64,000 nt of DNA from Caulobacter vibrioides. GTDB taxonomy: Bacteria > Pseudomonadota > Alphaproteobacteria > Caulobacterales > Caulobacteraceae. The notes under the pieces were generated by a model that saw only the letters and a list, made by a program, of their open reading frames with translations, did not search any database and was not told the DNA's origin. The position numbers and the translations under genes are program-made. Where the stretch lies: the NCBI RefSeq assembly GCF_002310375.3, contig NZ_CP023315.3:3962001-4026000 (forward strand), in the 5' to 3' direction. This document shows, piece after piece, positions 18,319 through 30,685 of the stretch (position 1 is the stretch's first letter; each line of letters begins with the position of its first letter).

Positions 18319-18936
18319 TTAGCTGTGGGCGAAGATGTCCATCTCCTCCCAACCGGCCAAGTCCAGCGAGGCGCGGTGGGGGAGATAGTCGAAGGCGTGC
18401 TGAGCCAGCGCCATGCGGCCCTCGCGCTCGAGCATGGCGTTCAGTTTCAAGCGAAGACCGTGCAGGTGCAGCACGTCCGAGGCGGCGTAGGCCACCTGAT
18501 CGACGCTGAGCGACGGGGCGCCCCAGTCCGACGACTGCTGGACCTTCGACAGCTCAACGCCCAGCAGCTCGCGCGTCACGTCCTTCAGGCCGTGGCGGTC
18601 GGTATAGGTGCGGGCCAGCTTGCTGGCGATCTTGGTGCAGTAGACGGGTGCGGTCACCACCCCCAGATGGAGTTCGAACATGGCGATATCAAAGCGTCCG
18701 AAGTGAAAAAGCTTCAGGACCTTCGGATTCGTCAGCAGCGCCTTGAGGTTGGGGCAGTCATAATCGGGGCGGCTGAGCCGCACGACATGGGCGTCGCCGT
18801 CGCCAGACGACAGCTGCACCACGCACAGCGGATCGCGTCGCAGGCGCAGGCCCATGGTCTCCGAATCAATCGCGATGATTTCCGCGCCTTCGAAGACGCC
18901 GTCGGGCAGATCGCCCTCGTGAACGAAATTAGCCAA
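18319..18936 (-). CDS. rnd: short ribonuclease D (DEDDy 3'-5' exonuclease)
   Basis: A 205-residue protein consisting only of the exonuclease domain, without the HRDC domains of full-length RNase D; this short form is common in alphaproteobacteria upstream of lptC. The acidic catalytic residues are visible in IAIDSETMGL (DxE), FHFGRFDIAMF (second Asp) and VAYAASDVLHLH (Tyr and Asp of the DEDDy set). It probably trims structured RNA 3' ends. The operon with lptC-A-B appears structural rather than functional. Confidence 0.9.
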   Translation of the reverse strand: MANFVHEGDLPDGVFEGAEIIAIDSETMGLRLRRDPLCVVQLSSGDGDAHVVRLSRPDYDCPNLKALLTNPKVLKLFHFGRFDIAMFELHLGVVTAPVYCTKIASKLARTYTDRHGLKDVTRELLGVELSKVQQSSDWGAPSLSVDQVAYAASDVLHLHGLRLKLNAMLEREGRMALAQHAFDYLPHRASLDLAGWEEMDIFAHS

Positions 18937-19090
18937 CTCTAAGACGTCTCCGGCGAAGTCTCGACGCGCCGACGCGTCGAACCACGCGCTCGATGTGAGC
19001 GCGCGACACTTATACTCACGATGAACGGATTAGCTATCCGAGGATCTTTCGGCGCCACCCCACGCTTCACGAAGAAGCTTGGTAAGGGGG

Positions 19091-19177
<87 letters not shown>

Positions 19178-19259
19178 CCGCTGGCGCAACCGGTTAGGTC
19201 GCCGCGAGGCCGGGACGTTTAGGGAAAGCCTCCGGCCACGTCAACAGCGAAAAAACGAC

Positions 19260-19271
19260 AAATCGTGATTT
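19260..19271. promoter_or_regulatory. 12-bp palindrome upstream of the NDUFA9-like gene
   Basis: AAATC and GATTT arms around GT, 54 bases before the start codon at 19326, in an otherwise GC-rich gap. A possible operator; no regulator can be named. Confidence 0.25.
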
Positions 19272-19325
19272 CGTTGCGAACCGGCGCGCGGTCGTCTAAT
19301 TCCGGCCGTATCGCATGTACGAGGA

Positions 19326-20291
19326 ATGATGATGCAAGGTCTGGTCACGGTGTTCGGCGGCTCCGGTTTCGTGGGCGGTCAGGTCGTGCGGGCGCTCGCC
19401 AAGGCGGGCCATCGCGTACGGGTGGCCGTGCGCCAGCCCAACCTCGCCTACAAGATGCGCATGCTGGGCGACGTCGGCCAGATCGAGGTGGTGCAGGCCA
19501 ATGTCCGTAACCCGGCCTCGGTGGCCCGCGCGCTGGACGGCGCCGAGGGCTGCGTGAACCTGGTGGGCGTGCTGTTCGAGAGCGGCCGCCAGAAGTTCCT
19601 GTCGGTGCACACCATGGGCGCGCGCAACGTCGCCGAGGCCGCCGCCAAGGCCGGCGTCAAGCATCTGGTCCATGTCAGCGCCATCGGCGCCGACATCAAC
19701 AGCCCCGCCAAGTACGCCCGCTCCAAGGGCGAGGGCGAGGCCGCCGTGCGCGAAGCCTTCCCCAGCGCCACCGTCGTGCGGCCCTCGATCGTGTTCGGCC
19801 CCGAGGACGGCTTCTTCAACCGCTTCGCCCAGATGGCGGCCATGGCCCCGGTCCTGCCGCTGGTCGGCGGCGACACCCGCTTCCAGCCGGTGTTCGTCGG
19901 CGACGTCGCCGCCGTGGTCGCCCAGGCCGTCGCTAACCCCGCAGCGGCGGGCGTGACCTATGAGCTGGGCGGCCCGACCGTCTACACGATGCGCGAGATC
20001 CTCGAGCTGATCTTGCTGGAGACCGGCCGCAACCGGCCGCTGATCCCCCTGCCCTGGCAGGTGGCCTCGCTGATCGGCTCGCTGGGCGACCTCGTCGCGG
20101 GCGTCATCCCGCCGCCGCTGACCAGCGATCAGGTCCAGATGCTCAAGAGCGACAACGTCGCCGAGCAGGGCCTGCCCGGTCTGGCCGAGGCCGGCGTGAC
20201 GCCGACGGCCGTTGAAGCCATCGTGCCCAGCTACCTCTATCGCTACCGCAAGGGCGGTCAGTACGCCGAGACCCCCGCCGGCGCGTTCTAA
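19326..20291 (+). CDS. complex I NDUFA9-like subunit (atypical SDR)
   Basis: A 321-residue NAD(P)-binding protein of the extended/atypical SDR group, related to the 39-kDa NDUFA9 accessory subunit of mitochondrial NADH dehydrogenase, found in alphaproteobacteria. The N-terminal Rossmann motif VFGGSGFVGGQVV (residues about 9-21) and the VRQPNLAYKM, NLVGVLFE and VRPSIVFGPEDGFFNRF blocks are characteristic. The catalytic Tyr-x3-Lys of active SDRs appears as KYARSKGEGE, so enzymatic activity is possible but not required. It may stabilise complex I or bind quinone-pathway cofactors. Followed by a strong bidirectional terminator. Confidence 0.85.
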   Translation: MMMQGLVTVFGGSGFVGGQVVRALAKAGHRVRVAVRQPNLAYKMRMLGDVGQIEVVQANVRNPASVARALDGAEGCVNLVGVLFESGRQKFLSVHTMGARNVAEAAAKAGVKHLVHVSAIGADINSPAKYARSKGEGEAAVREAFPSATVVRPSIVFGPEDGFFNRFAQMAAMAPVLPLVGGDTRFQPVFVGDVAAVVAQAVANPAAAGVTYELGGPTVYTMREILELILLETGRNRPLIPLPWQVASLIGSLGDLVAGVIPPPLTSDQVQMLKSDNVAEQGLPGLAEAGVTPTAVEAIVPSYLYRYRKGGQYAETPAGAF

Positions 20292-20323
20292 AACGCCCGC
20301 CCGGCAGAGCAATCTCTACAGAC

Positions 20324-20357
20324 AAAGGCCCTGGCGCGCGGCGTCAGGGCCTTTTTT
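20324..20357. terminator. bidirectional terminator between the NDUFA9-like gene and uppP
   Basis: AAAGGCCCTG and CAGGGCCTTT arms around an 11-base loop, followed by T residues on the plus strand (six in total) and TTTG on the minus strand. It serves both convergent genes. Confidence 0.88.
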
Positions 20358-20375
20358 CTCGCCGGTCGCGCTGGA

Positions 20376-21176
20376 TCAGCGCGGGATGTACAGCAGCGCC
20401 AAGCCGCCGAACCCCACCACGATCCGCCACCAGGCGAAGGGTGCGAACCCGTGCCGAGTGATGAAGTCCAGCACCGTCTTGACGACGAACACGCCCGAAA
20501 CCAGGGCCGCCACGAAGCCCACGGCGATCAGGCCCAGGTCGTTGGTGCTGAGTTTGTCGATGTTCTTGTAGAGATCATAGGCGAAGGCCCCAGCCATGGT
20601 CGGCATGGCCAGGAAGAAGCTGAATTCAGCGGCCGAGCGCTTGTCGCACTTGAGCAGCAGGGCCCCCGCGATCGTCGCGCCGGACCGCGACACGCCGGGA
20701 ACCAGCGCGATGCACTGGAAGAGGCCGATCAGAAACGCCGTCTTCAGCGGATAGTCGGCGACATCGGTGTGGCGTGGCTCGAACTTCATCCGATCCAGGC
20801 CCAGCAAGATGACGCCGCCGATGATCAGGGTCGTGCAGATCAGGGTCGGGCTCTCGTAGAGCACGGTCTTGATGTAGTCGTGAGCCAGGACCCCGACCAG
20901 CACCGCCGGCAGGAAGGCCAGAAACACGCCCATGACGAAGCGGCGCGAGCCCGGATTGGTCGGCAGGGTGGTCAGCAGGCCCCACAGGCGTCCGAAATAG
21001 ACGCTGGTGATCGCCAGGATGGCGCCCAGCTGGATCAGGACCTGAAAGGTGTTGCCGGGGCTATGGAACCCCAGGAAGTGCCCGACCAGGAGGAGGTGAC
21101 CGGTGGACGAGACCGGAATGAACTCGGTCAGACCTTCGATCAGGCCAAGAATGAGAGCAATGAGCCAATCCGGCAT
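20376..21176 (-). CDS. uppP: undecaprenyl-diphosphatase
   Basis: Inner-membrane phosphatase that converts undecaprenyl pyrophosphate back to the monophosphate lipid carrier used for peptidoglycan, O-antigen and exopolysaccharide units; it gives bacitracin tolerance when abundant. 266 residues with several membrane helices, the [13 protein letters not shown] motif near residue 17 (catalytic region 1) and [15 protein letters not shown] near residue 158 (catalytic region 2). Convergent with the NDUFA9-like gene and divergent from gltD across a 230-base gap. Confidence 0.97.
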   Translation of the reverse strand: MPDWLIALILGLIEGLTEFIPVSSTGHLLLVGHFLGFHSPGNTFQVLIQLGAILAITSVYFGRLWGLLTTLPTNPGSRRFVMGVFLAFLPAVLVGVLAHDYIKTVLYESPTLICTTLIIGGVILLGLDRMKFEPRHTDVADYPLKTAFLIGLFQCIALVPGVSRSGATIAGALLLKCDKRSAAEFSFFLAMPTMAGAFAYDLYKNIDKLSTNDLGLIAVGFVAALVSGVFVVKTVLDFITRHGFAPFAWWRIVVGFGGLALLYIPR

Positions 21177-21406
21177 GAGGGTCCCCTGAAGCGCTGCCTG
21201 TGGCGTGCGCCAAACATCGTAAAGACCACGTTAATCCATAAAGTGGACTATTATACGCACAGATTGCGACAGGTTCTCAATGTCCACGCCTGAAGCAGGG
21301 ATATTTTAGTCTGCATTTTTGACCAACACATTCTTCTTGCGCGAAAGAGTCCTTAAGAGCCCCGCGAGAGCAATTTTTCTCCCGATCCAGGGGCAAGGGA
21401 AGTCGC

Positions 21407-22855
21407 ATGGCCGAGCGCATGCTGAAATTCACGACGGTGGCCCGCAAGACGCCTGAAAAGCGTGCGGCGGCCGAGCGTGCGGGCGACTTCCACGAGATCT
21501 ACGCCGACTTCATCGACGCCAAGGCGACCGAGCAGGCCTCGCGTTGCTCGCAGTGCGGCGTGCCGTTCTGTCAGACCCACTGCCCGCTGCACAACAACAT
21601 CCCCGACTGGCTGCGGATGACCGCCGAGGGCCGCCTGGAAGAAGCCTACGCCCTGTCGCAGGCGACCAATTCCATGCCGGAGGTCTGCGGTCGAATTTGC
21701 CCCCAGGACCGCCTGTGCGAAGGCAACTGCGTGATCGAACAGTCGGGCCACGGCACCGTGACCATCGGCTCGGTCGAACGCTACCTCACCGACAAGGCCT
21801 GGGAGATGGGCTGGGTCAAGCCGCTGGTCGCCGGCCCGGCGCGCGGCCAATCGGTCGGCGTCGTGGGCGCGGGCCCGGCGGGCCTGGCCGCCGCCGAAAA
21901 GCTGCGCGAGGCCGGCTATGACGTCACCATCTATGACCGCCACGACCGCGCCGGCGGCCTGCTGATCTACGGCATCCCCGGTTTCAAGCTGGAAAAGGAC
22001 GTCGTCGAGCGCCGCACCCAGCGCCTGGCCGAGGGCGGCGTCGCGTTCAAGCTGGGCTTCGAGGTCGGCAAGGACGCCACGCTTGAGGATCTGCGGTCCA
22101 AGCACGACGCGGTGCTGATCGCCGTCGGCGTCTACGCCGCGCGCGACCTCACCGTCCCCGGAAGCGGCAGCAAGGGCGTGGCCCCCGCGCTCGACTACCT
22201 GATCGCCTCGAACCGCCTGAACCTGGGCGACACCGTTCCGGCCTTCGACTCCGGTGAGCTGAACGCGCAGGGCAAAGACGTGGTCGTGGTCGGCGGCGGC
22301 GACACCGCCATGGACTGCGTGCGCACGGCCGTTCGCCAAGGCGCCAAGTCGGTGACCTGCCTCTATCGCCGCGACAAGGCCAACATGCCCGGTTCGATGC
22401 GCGAAGTGGCCAACGCCGAGGAGGAAGGCGTCACCTTCGAGTGGCTGGCCGCGCCCCGCGCCCTGTCGGGCGAGGCCGAGGCCGTCTCGGGCGTGCGCGC
22501 CATCCGCATGCGCCTGGGCGCGCCCGATCCCTCGGGCCGTCAAAGCCCGGAGGAGATTCCCGGCGGCGATTTTGATCGTCCGGCCCAGCTGGTCATCAAG
22601 GCCCTGGGCTTCGAGCCCGAAAACCTGCCCGAGCAGTGGTCGGCCCCAGACCTGAAGGTCACCCGCTGGGGCACGGTGAAGGCCGACGTCCGCAACCAGA
22701 TGACCAATCTCGACGGCGTGTTCGCCGCCGGCGACATCGTGCGCGGCGCCTCGCTGGTTGTCTGGGCGATCAAGGACGGCCGCGACGCCGCCGACGCCAT
22801 CCACCGCTACCTGCTGGCCAAGGTCGGCGCGCCCGCGCTGATCGCGGCGGAATAA
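21407..22855 (+). CDS. gltD: glutamate synthase small (beta) subunit
   Basis: NADPH-oxidising subunit of glutamate synthase; passes electrons to GltB for conversion of glutamine and 2-oxoglutarate to two glutamates. 482 residues with an N-terminal 4Fe-4S cysteine region (CSQCGVPFCQTHCPLHNN and CGRICPQDRLCEGNC), the FAD motif VVGAGPAGLAAAEKL near residue 147 and the NADPH motif VVGGGDTAMDCV near residue 290. Unlike the E. coli order, gltD precedes gltB here; 145 bases with an inverted repeat lie between them. Confidence 0.97.
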   Translation: MAERMLKFTTVARKTPEKRAAAERAGDFHEIYADFIDAKATEQASRCSQCGVPFCQTHCPLHNNIPDWLRMTAEGRLEEAYALSQATNSMPEVCGRICPQDRLCEGNCVIEQSGHGTVTIGSVERYLTDKAWEMGWVKPLVAGPARGQSVGVVGAGPAGLAAAEKLREAGYDVTIYDRHDRAGGLLIYGIPGFKLEKDVVERRTQRLAEGGVAFKLGFEVGKDATLEDLRSKHDAVLIAVGVYAARDLTVPGSGSKGVAPALDYLIASNRLNLGDTVPAFDSGELNAQGKDVVVVGGGDTAMDCVRTAVRQGAKSVTCLYRRDKANMPGSMREVANAEEEGVTFEWLAAPRALSGEAEAVSGVRAIRMRLGAPDPSGRQSPEEIPGGDFDRPAQLVIKALGFEPENLPEQWSAPDLKVTRWGTVKADVRNQMTNLDGVFAAGDIVRGASLVVWAIKDGRDAADAIHRYLLAKVGAPALIAAE

Positions 22856-22858
22856 ATC

Positions 22859-22984
22859 CCTTCTCCCCCTGCGGGAGAGGGTGGCTGCGGAGCAGCCGGG
22901 TGAGGGGTCACACCGGCGTATCCGATAGGACTTTCGACCCCTCATCCGGCCCTTCGGGCCACCTTCTCCCGCAAGGGGAGAAGG
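22859..22984. repeat. inverted intergenic repeat between gltD and gltB
   Basis: About 126 bases in two opposed halves: CCTTCTCCCC-type stretch and GGTGAGGGGTC at the left, GACCCCTCATCC and GCAAGGGGAGAAGG at the right. Each half also has its own small hairpin (GGCTGCGGAGCAGCC and GGCCCTTCGGGCC). This pattern is a known class of GC-rich intergenic repeat in proteobacteria. Transcription from gltD to gltB must cross it. Confidence 0.8.
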
Positions 22985-23000
22985 ATGGAGAGACAAGACG

Positions 23001-27524
<4,524 letters not shown>

Positions 27525-27594
27525 CCCCCTGTCAGACGCTGAGACTGACCACCGCCGCCAGGGCCCTAAGTATTTGGTTTTTAGAGCCTGTTTA

Positions 27595-27622
27595 TCTGGT
27601 TTAGATGGTTCCATCTAAACCA
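27595..27622. repeat. AT-rich 14-bp inverted repeat in the gltB-thioesterase gap
   Basis: TCTGGTTTAGATGG and CCATCTAAACCAGA arms around TT, flanked by CCTG and CAGG. It lies between two convergent genes and probably acts as a bidirectional transcript end or cruciform. There is no U-tract directly after it on either strand. Confidence 0.65.
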
Positions 27623-27654
27623 GACAGGCCCCACGCCTTGGCGGCGGTTTTCGT

Positions 27655-28092
27655 TCATGTGACCTCCTTGGCCGTGCGCACCTTGAAGCTGGCCCGCGCT
27701 CGCGCCACGGGGACGCCGTCGGCGCGCACCGTCGCCTCGGCGAAACAGATCGACCGGCCCAGCTTGATGAAGTCGGTGTCGAACTCGAGCCATTGCCCCA
27801 AGCGCGCCGAGCCCAGGTAGTCGAGCGCCAGCGACACTGTCACCAGCCCGTCCACCTTCGCGCCGGCCCGCGCCAGGTTCACGCCCAGTGACAGGCCCAT
27901 CGCATTGTCGGCCATGGCCGCCAGGAAGCCGCCGTGGGGCATGTGACGGGAATTGCAGTGCGGCTCGCGCACCCAGGTCGCCAGGACAAGCCGATCCTCC
28001 GCAAGGCGCGCATACAGCGGCTCCCACGGGTCGGTGATCGGACTTTTTCGCGCGTGCGGGTTGAAACCCGCCGGTAGAGCCGCATCGCTCAT
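27655..28092 (-). CDS. PaaI-family hotdog acyl-CoA thioesterase
   Basis: A 145-residue single hotdog-fold protein. CNSRHMPHGGFLAAMADNAMG (about residues 46-66) is the conserved helix segment, with the HGG turn and the catalytic Asp/Glu position, typical of PaaI/YbgC-type thioesterases, followed by VTVSLALDYLGSARLGQWLEF. It hydrolyses short- or medium-chain or aromatic acyl-CoA; the exact substrate cannot be told. A TetR/PsrA-like palindrome lies just upstream of the start, which would fit induction by an acyl-CoA metabolite. Confidence 0.85.
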   Translation of the reverse strand: MSDAALPAGFNPHARKSPITDPWEPLYARLAEDRLVLATWVREPHCNSRHMPHGGFLAAMADNAMGLSLGVNLARAGAKVDGLVTVSLALDYLGSARLGQWLEFDTDFIKLGRSICFAEATVRADGVPVARARASFKVRTAKEVT

Positions 28093-28108
28093 GCTCGCCT
28101 CTCAGGAT

Positions 28109-28125
28109 TTCAAACAACTGTTTTA
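28109..28125 (-). promoter_or_regulatory. palindromic operator-like site upstream of the thioesterase
   Basis: TTCAAACA and TGTTTTAA arms around AC, 17 to 33 bases before the start codon at 28092. The CAAAC-N4-GTTT core resembles TetR-family fatty-acid regulators such as PsrA. Assignment is by resemblance only. Confidence 0.4.
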
Positions 28126-28182
28126 ATCTAGCAGCAGGCGCGGGCTTGCGCGAGGGGTCATAAACCTGCGCTATCTGACACC

Positions 28183-28911
28183 ATGGCCCGACCCCGCGAC
28201 CGACAGAAGCTGGACGCCGTCAAGGTGGTCGAGACACTCGACAACCTGTACGCCCGCGTCTCAGAACGCTTTCCAGCCTCGGGCCTGGCGATGGTCTGCG
28301 CGCGCCTAGCCGACACCGGCCGCCAGACCGCCGCGCGCGCCCGAAGGATCGGCCGGCCCTATCTGCTCCTCCGCGCCCTGGTGGTGCTGATCATCGTCGG
28401 CGGCGTCGCGCTGGAGCTCGCCCTGGCCTGGCGCCTCGACTGGAGCGCCGTGCTGCGCGCCCGGGAGGGCTTCGATCTGGCCCAGGGCCTGGAATCGGCC
28501 ATCAATCTGGCGCTGCTGTCCGGCGCGGCGGCCTGGTTCCTCAGCTCGCTGGAACGACGCTGGAAGCAGCAGCGCGTGCAGGTCGCTTTGCATGAACTGC
28601 GCTCGTTCTGCCATGTCATCGACATGCATCAGCTGACCAAGGACCCGTCGGTGGTCCTTGGCCCCGCGACCCGGCATTCGCCGCGCCGCGAGATGAGCAA
28701 TTTCCAGCTGTCGCGTTACCTCGACTACTGCGCCGAGATGCTGGCCCTGACCGCCAAGCTGGCCGCGCTCTACGCCGGGGAGACGGACGATCCGGTGATC
28801 ATCGCGGCGGTGAACGACATCGAGACCCTCGCCTCGGACCTGGGTCGCAAGATCTGGCAGAAGATCATGATCCTGGGCCAGTTGAACGAGGCGGTCTCGG
28901 CTCAGGCCTGA
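28183..28911 (+). CDS. membrane protein of unknown function
   Basis: A 242-residue protein I do not recognise. It begins with a basic stretch (RPRDRQKLDAVKVV) and has two predicted membrane helices, near residues 61-80 (LLLRALVVLIIVGGVALELAL) and 107-124 (ALLSGAAAWFLSSL). A C-terminal helical cytoplasmic-type domain follows, containing RSFCHVIDMHQLTKDPS and DIETLASDLGRKIWQKI. The second half could be a coiled coil or four-helix bundle. It lies 85 bases before the DNA ligase gene on the same strand. Confidence 0.65.
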   Translation: MARPRDRQKLDAVKVVETLDNLYARVSERFPASGLAMVCARLADTGRQTAARARRIGRPYLLLRALVVLIIVGGVALELALAWRLDWSAVLRAREGFDLAQGLESAINLALLSGAAAWFLSSLERRWKQQRVQVALHELRSFCHVIDMHQLTKDPSVVLGPATRHSPRREMSNFQLSRYLDYCAEMLALTAKLAALYAGETDDPVIIAAVNDIETLASDLGRKIWQKIMILGQLNEAVSAQA

Positions 28912-28996
28912 TCGCGCGGAGGATGGCCCTTGATCCCGGTCGATTTGGCCGGTCTGATCGTCGCGTCTTGATCGCAAGGGCTTTGCTTCGCGTTCC

Positions 28997-30622
28997 ATGT
29001 CCATGCGCGCCTTCGCCCATCTGCTCGACCGGCTGTCCCTGACCAGCTCGCGCAACGCCAAACTGACCCTGATCGAGGACCATCTGCGCCACACCCCCGA
29101 TCCCGATCGGGGCTACGCGCTGGCGGCGCTGACGGGCGCGCTGTCTTTCAACGCCGCCAAGCCCACCTTCATCCGCAAGGCGGTCGAAGCGCGGATGGAC
29201 CCCCAGCTGTTCGCCTGGTCGTACGACTTCGTCGGAGACCTGGCCGAGACCGTGTCCCTGGTCTGGCCCGCCCCCGCCTCCAGAAAATGGCCGGGCGCCA
29301 ACCGCCCGCCGGAGCTTTCGGAAGTCATCGATGCGCTGCATTCGGCCTCGCGCGCCGAGGTCCAGCGCCTGATCGAGGGCTGGCTGGACGCCCTGGATCC
29401 CGACGGACGCTGGGCGCTGCTGAAACTGATGACCGGCGGCCTGCGGGTCGGCGTCTCGTCACGACTGGCCAAACAGGCCTGCGCCAACCTCGGCGGCGTC
29501 GAGATCGGCGAGATCGAGGAGATCTGGCATGCGATGGCGCCGCCCTATGGCGACCTTTTCGCCTGGCTGGAGGGACGCTCGGAACGCCCGTCACCGGATG
29601 CGCCGGGTCGCTTCAGGCCCGTGATGCTGGCCCAGCCGATTGACGAGGACACAGACTTCCCCAAGCTCGATCCGGCCGACTATCTGGCCGAGTGGAAATG
29701 GGACGGCATCCGCGTCCAGGCCGTGGCGGAGCGCGGCGAGCGTAGGCTCTACACCCGCACCGGGGATGACATCTCGGCCAGCTTTCCAGACGTCGTCGCG
29801 GCGCTCGACTTCGAGGGCGCGATCGATGGCGAACTGCTGGTGCTGCGCGACGGCGCCCTGGCCTCGTTCGGCGATCTCCAACAGCGGCTGAACCGCAAGA
29901 CCGTCGACGCCAAGCAGCTGGCGAACTTCCCGGCCGGGATCCGGGCCTACGACCTGCTGATGGACGGCGAGACCGACCTGCGGGCCCGGCCCTTCGTCGA
30001 GCGTCGCGCGCGCCTGGAGACGTTCGTTGGCCGCCTGGCGACCCCGCGTATTGACCTGTCGCCGCTGCAGCCGTTCACGACCTGGGAAGAGCTCGCCGCC
30101 CTGCGCCGCGAACCGCCCGAAGGCGATGCGCGCCTCTCCGAGGGCCTGATGCTCAAGCGCCGCGACAGCGTCTATGAACCCGGTCGCCCCAAGGGCCCCT
30201 GGTTCAAGTGGAAACGCGATCCGCGCCTGATCGACGCGGTGCTGATGTACGCCCAGCGCGGGCACGGCAAGCGGTCCAGCTTCTATTCCGACTACACCTT
30301 CGGCGTCTGGCGCGAGGAGGAAGACGGTCGGCGCGCCCTGACTCCCGTCGGCAAGGCCTATTTCGGCTTCACCGACGAGGAGCTGAAACAGATCGACAGG
30401 TTCGTCCGCGACAACACCATCGACCGCTTCGGTCCCGTGCGCTCGGTGCGCGCCGATCTGGACTTTGGCCTGGTGTTCGAGGTCGCCTTCGAGGGCCTGC
30501 AGCGATCCAGCCGCCACAAGTCCGGCGTGGCCATGCGTTTCCCCCGCATACACCGCATCCGTTGGGACAAGCCCGCGCGGGAGGCCGATGAACTCAAAAC
30601 GCTAGAAGCGATGCTGGACTAG
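28997..30622 (+). CDS. ATP-dependent DNA ligase (cisplatin-damage-response type)
   Basis: A 541-residue ATP-dependent ligase with an N-terminal DNA-binding helical domain (MRAFAHLLDRLSLTSSRNAKL), the adenylation domain with nucleophile lysine in EWKWDGIR near residue 234, and an OB domain. The other nucleotidyltransferase motifs are visible: IDGELLVL (motif III), GLMLKRRDS (motif IV) and WFKWKRDP (motif V). The C-terminus ends GLVFEVAFEGLQRSSRHKSG. This is the type that often accompanies an Lhr-like helicase, an exonuclease and a phosphoesterase in a DNA repair cluster; none of those is next to it here. Confidence 0.92.
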   Translation: MSMRAFAHLLDRLSLTSSRNAKLTLIEDHLRHTPDPDRGYALAALTGALSFNAAKPTFIRKAVEARMDPQLFAWSYDFVGDLAETVSLVWPAPASRKWPGANRPPELSEVIDALHSASRAEVQRLIEGWLDALDPDGRWALLKLMTGGLRVGVSSRLAKQACANLGGVEIGEIEEIWHAMAPPYGDLFAWLEGRSERPSPDAPGRFRPVMLAQPIDEDTDFPKLDPADYLAEWKWDGIRVQAVAERGERRLYTRTGDDISASFPDVVAALDFEGAIDGELLVLRDGALASFGDLQQRLNRKTVDAKQLANFPAGIRAYDLLMDGETDLRARPFVERRARLETFVGRLATPRIDLSPLQPFTTWEELAALRREPPEGDARLSEGLMLKRRDSVYEPGRPKGPWFKWKRDPRLIDAVLMYAQRGHGKRSSFYSDYTFGVWREEEDGRRALTPVGKAYFGFTDEELKQIDRFVRDNTIDRFGPVRSVRADLDFGLVFEVAFEGLQRSSRHKSGVAMRFPRIHRIRWDKPAREADELKTLEAMLD

Positions 30623-30685
30623 GGGCCCGGCGTTTACCTCGCGTTTGCCATAGACCCCTACGCAAGCCTTGCGAGGAGTGTGCCC

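Noticed and set aside
21177-21406. Sigma-54 or riboswitch signal before gltD
   Set aside because: No GG-N10-GC sigma-54 pair or known riboswitch core was visible; the AT-rich stretch is probably a promoter but cannot be placed.
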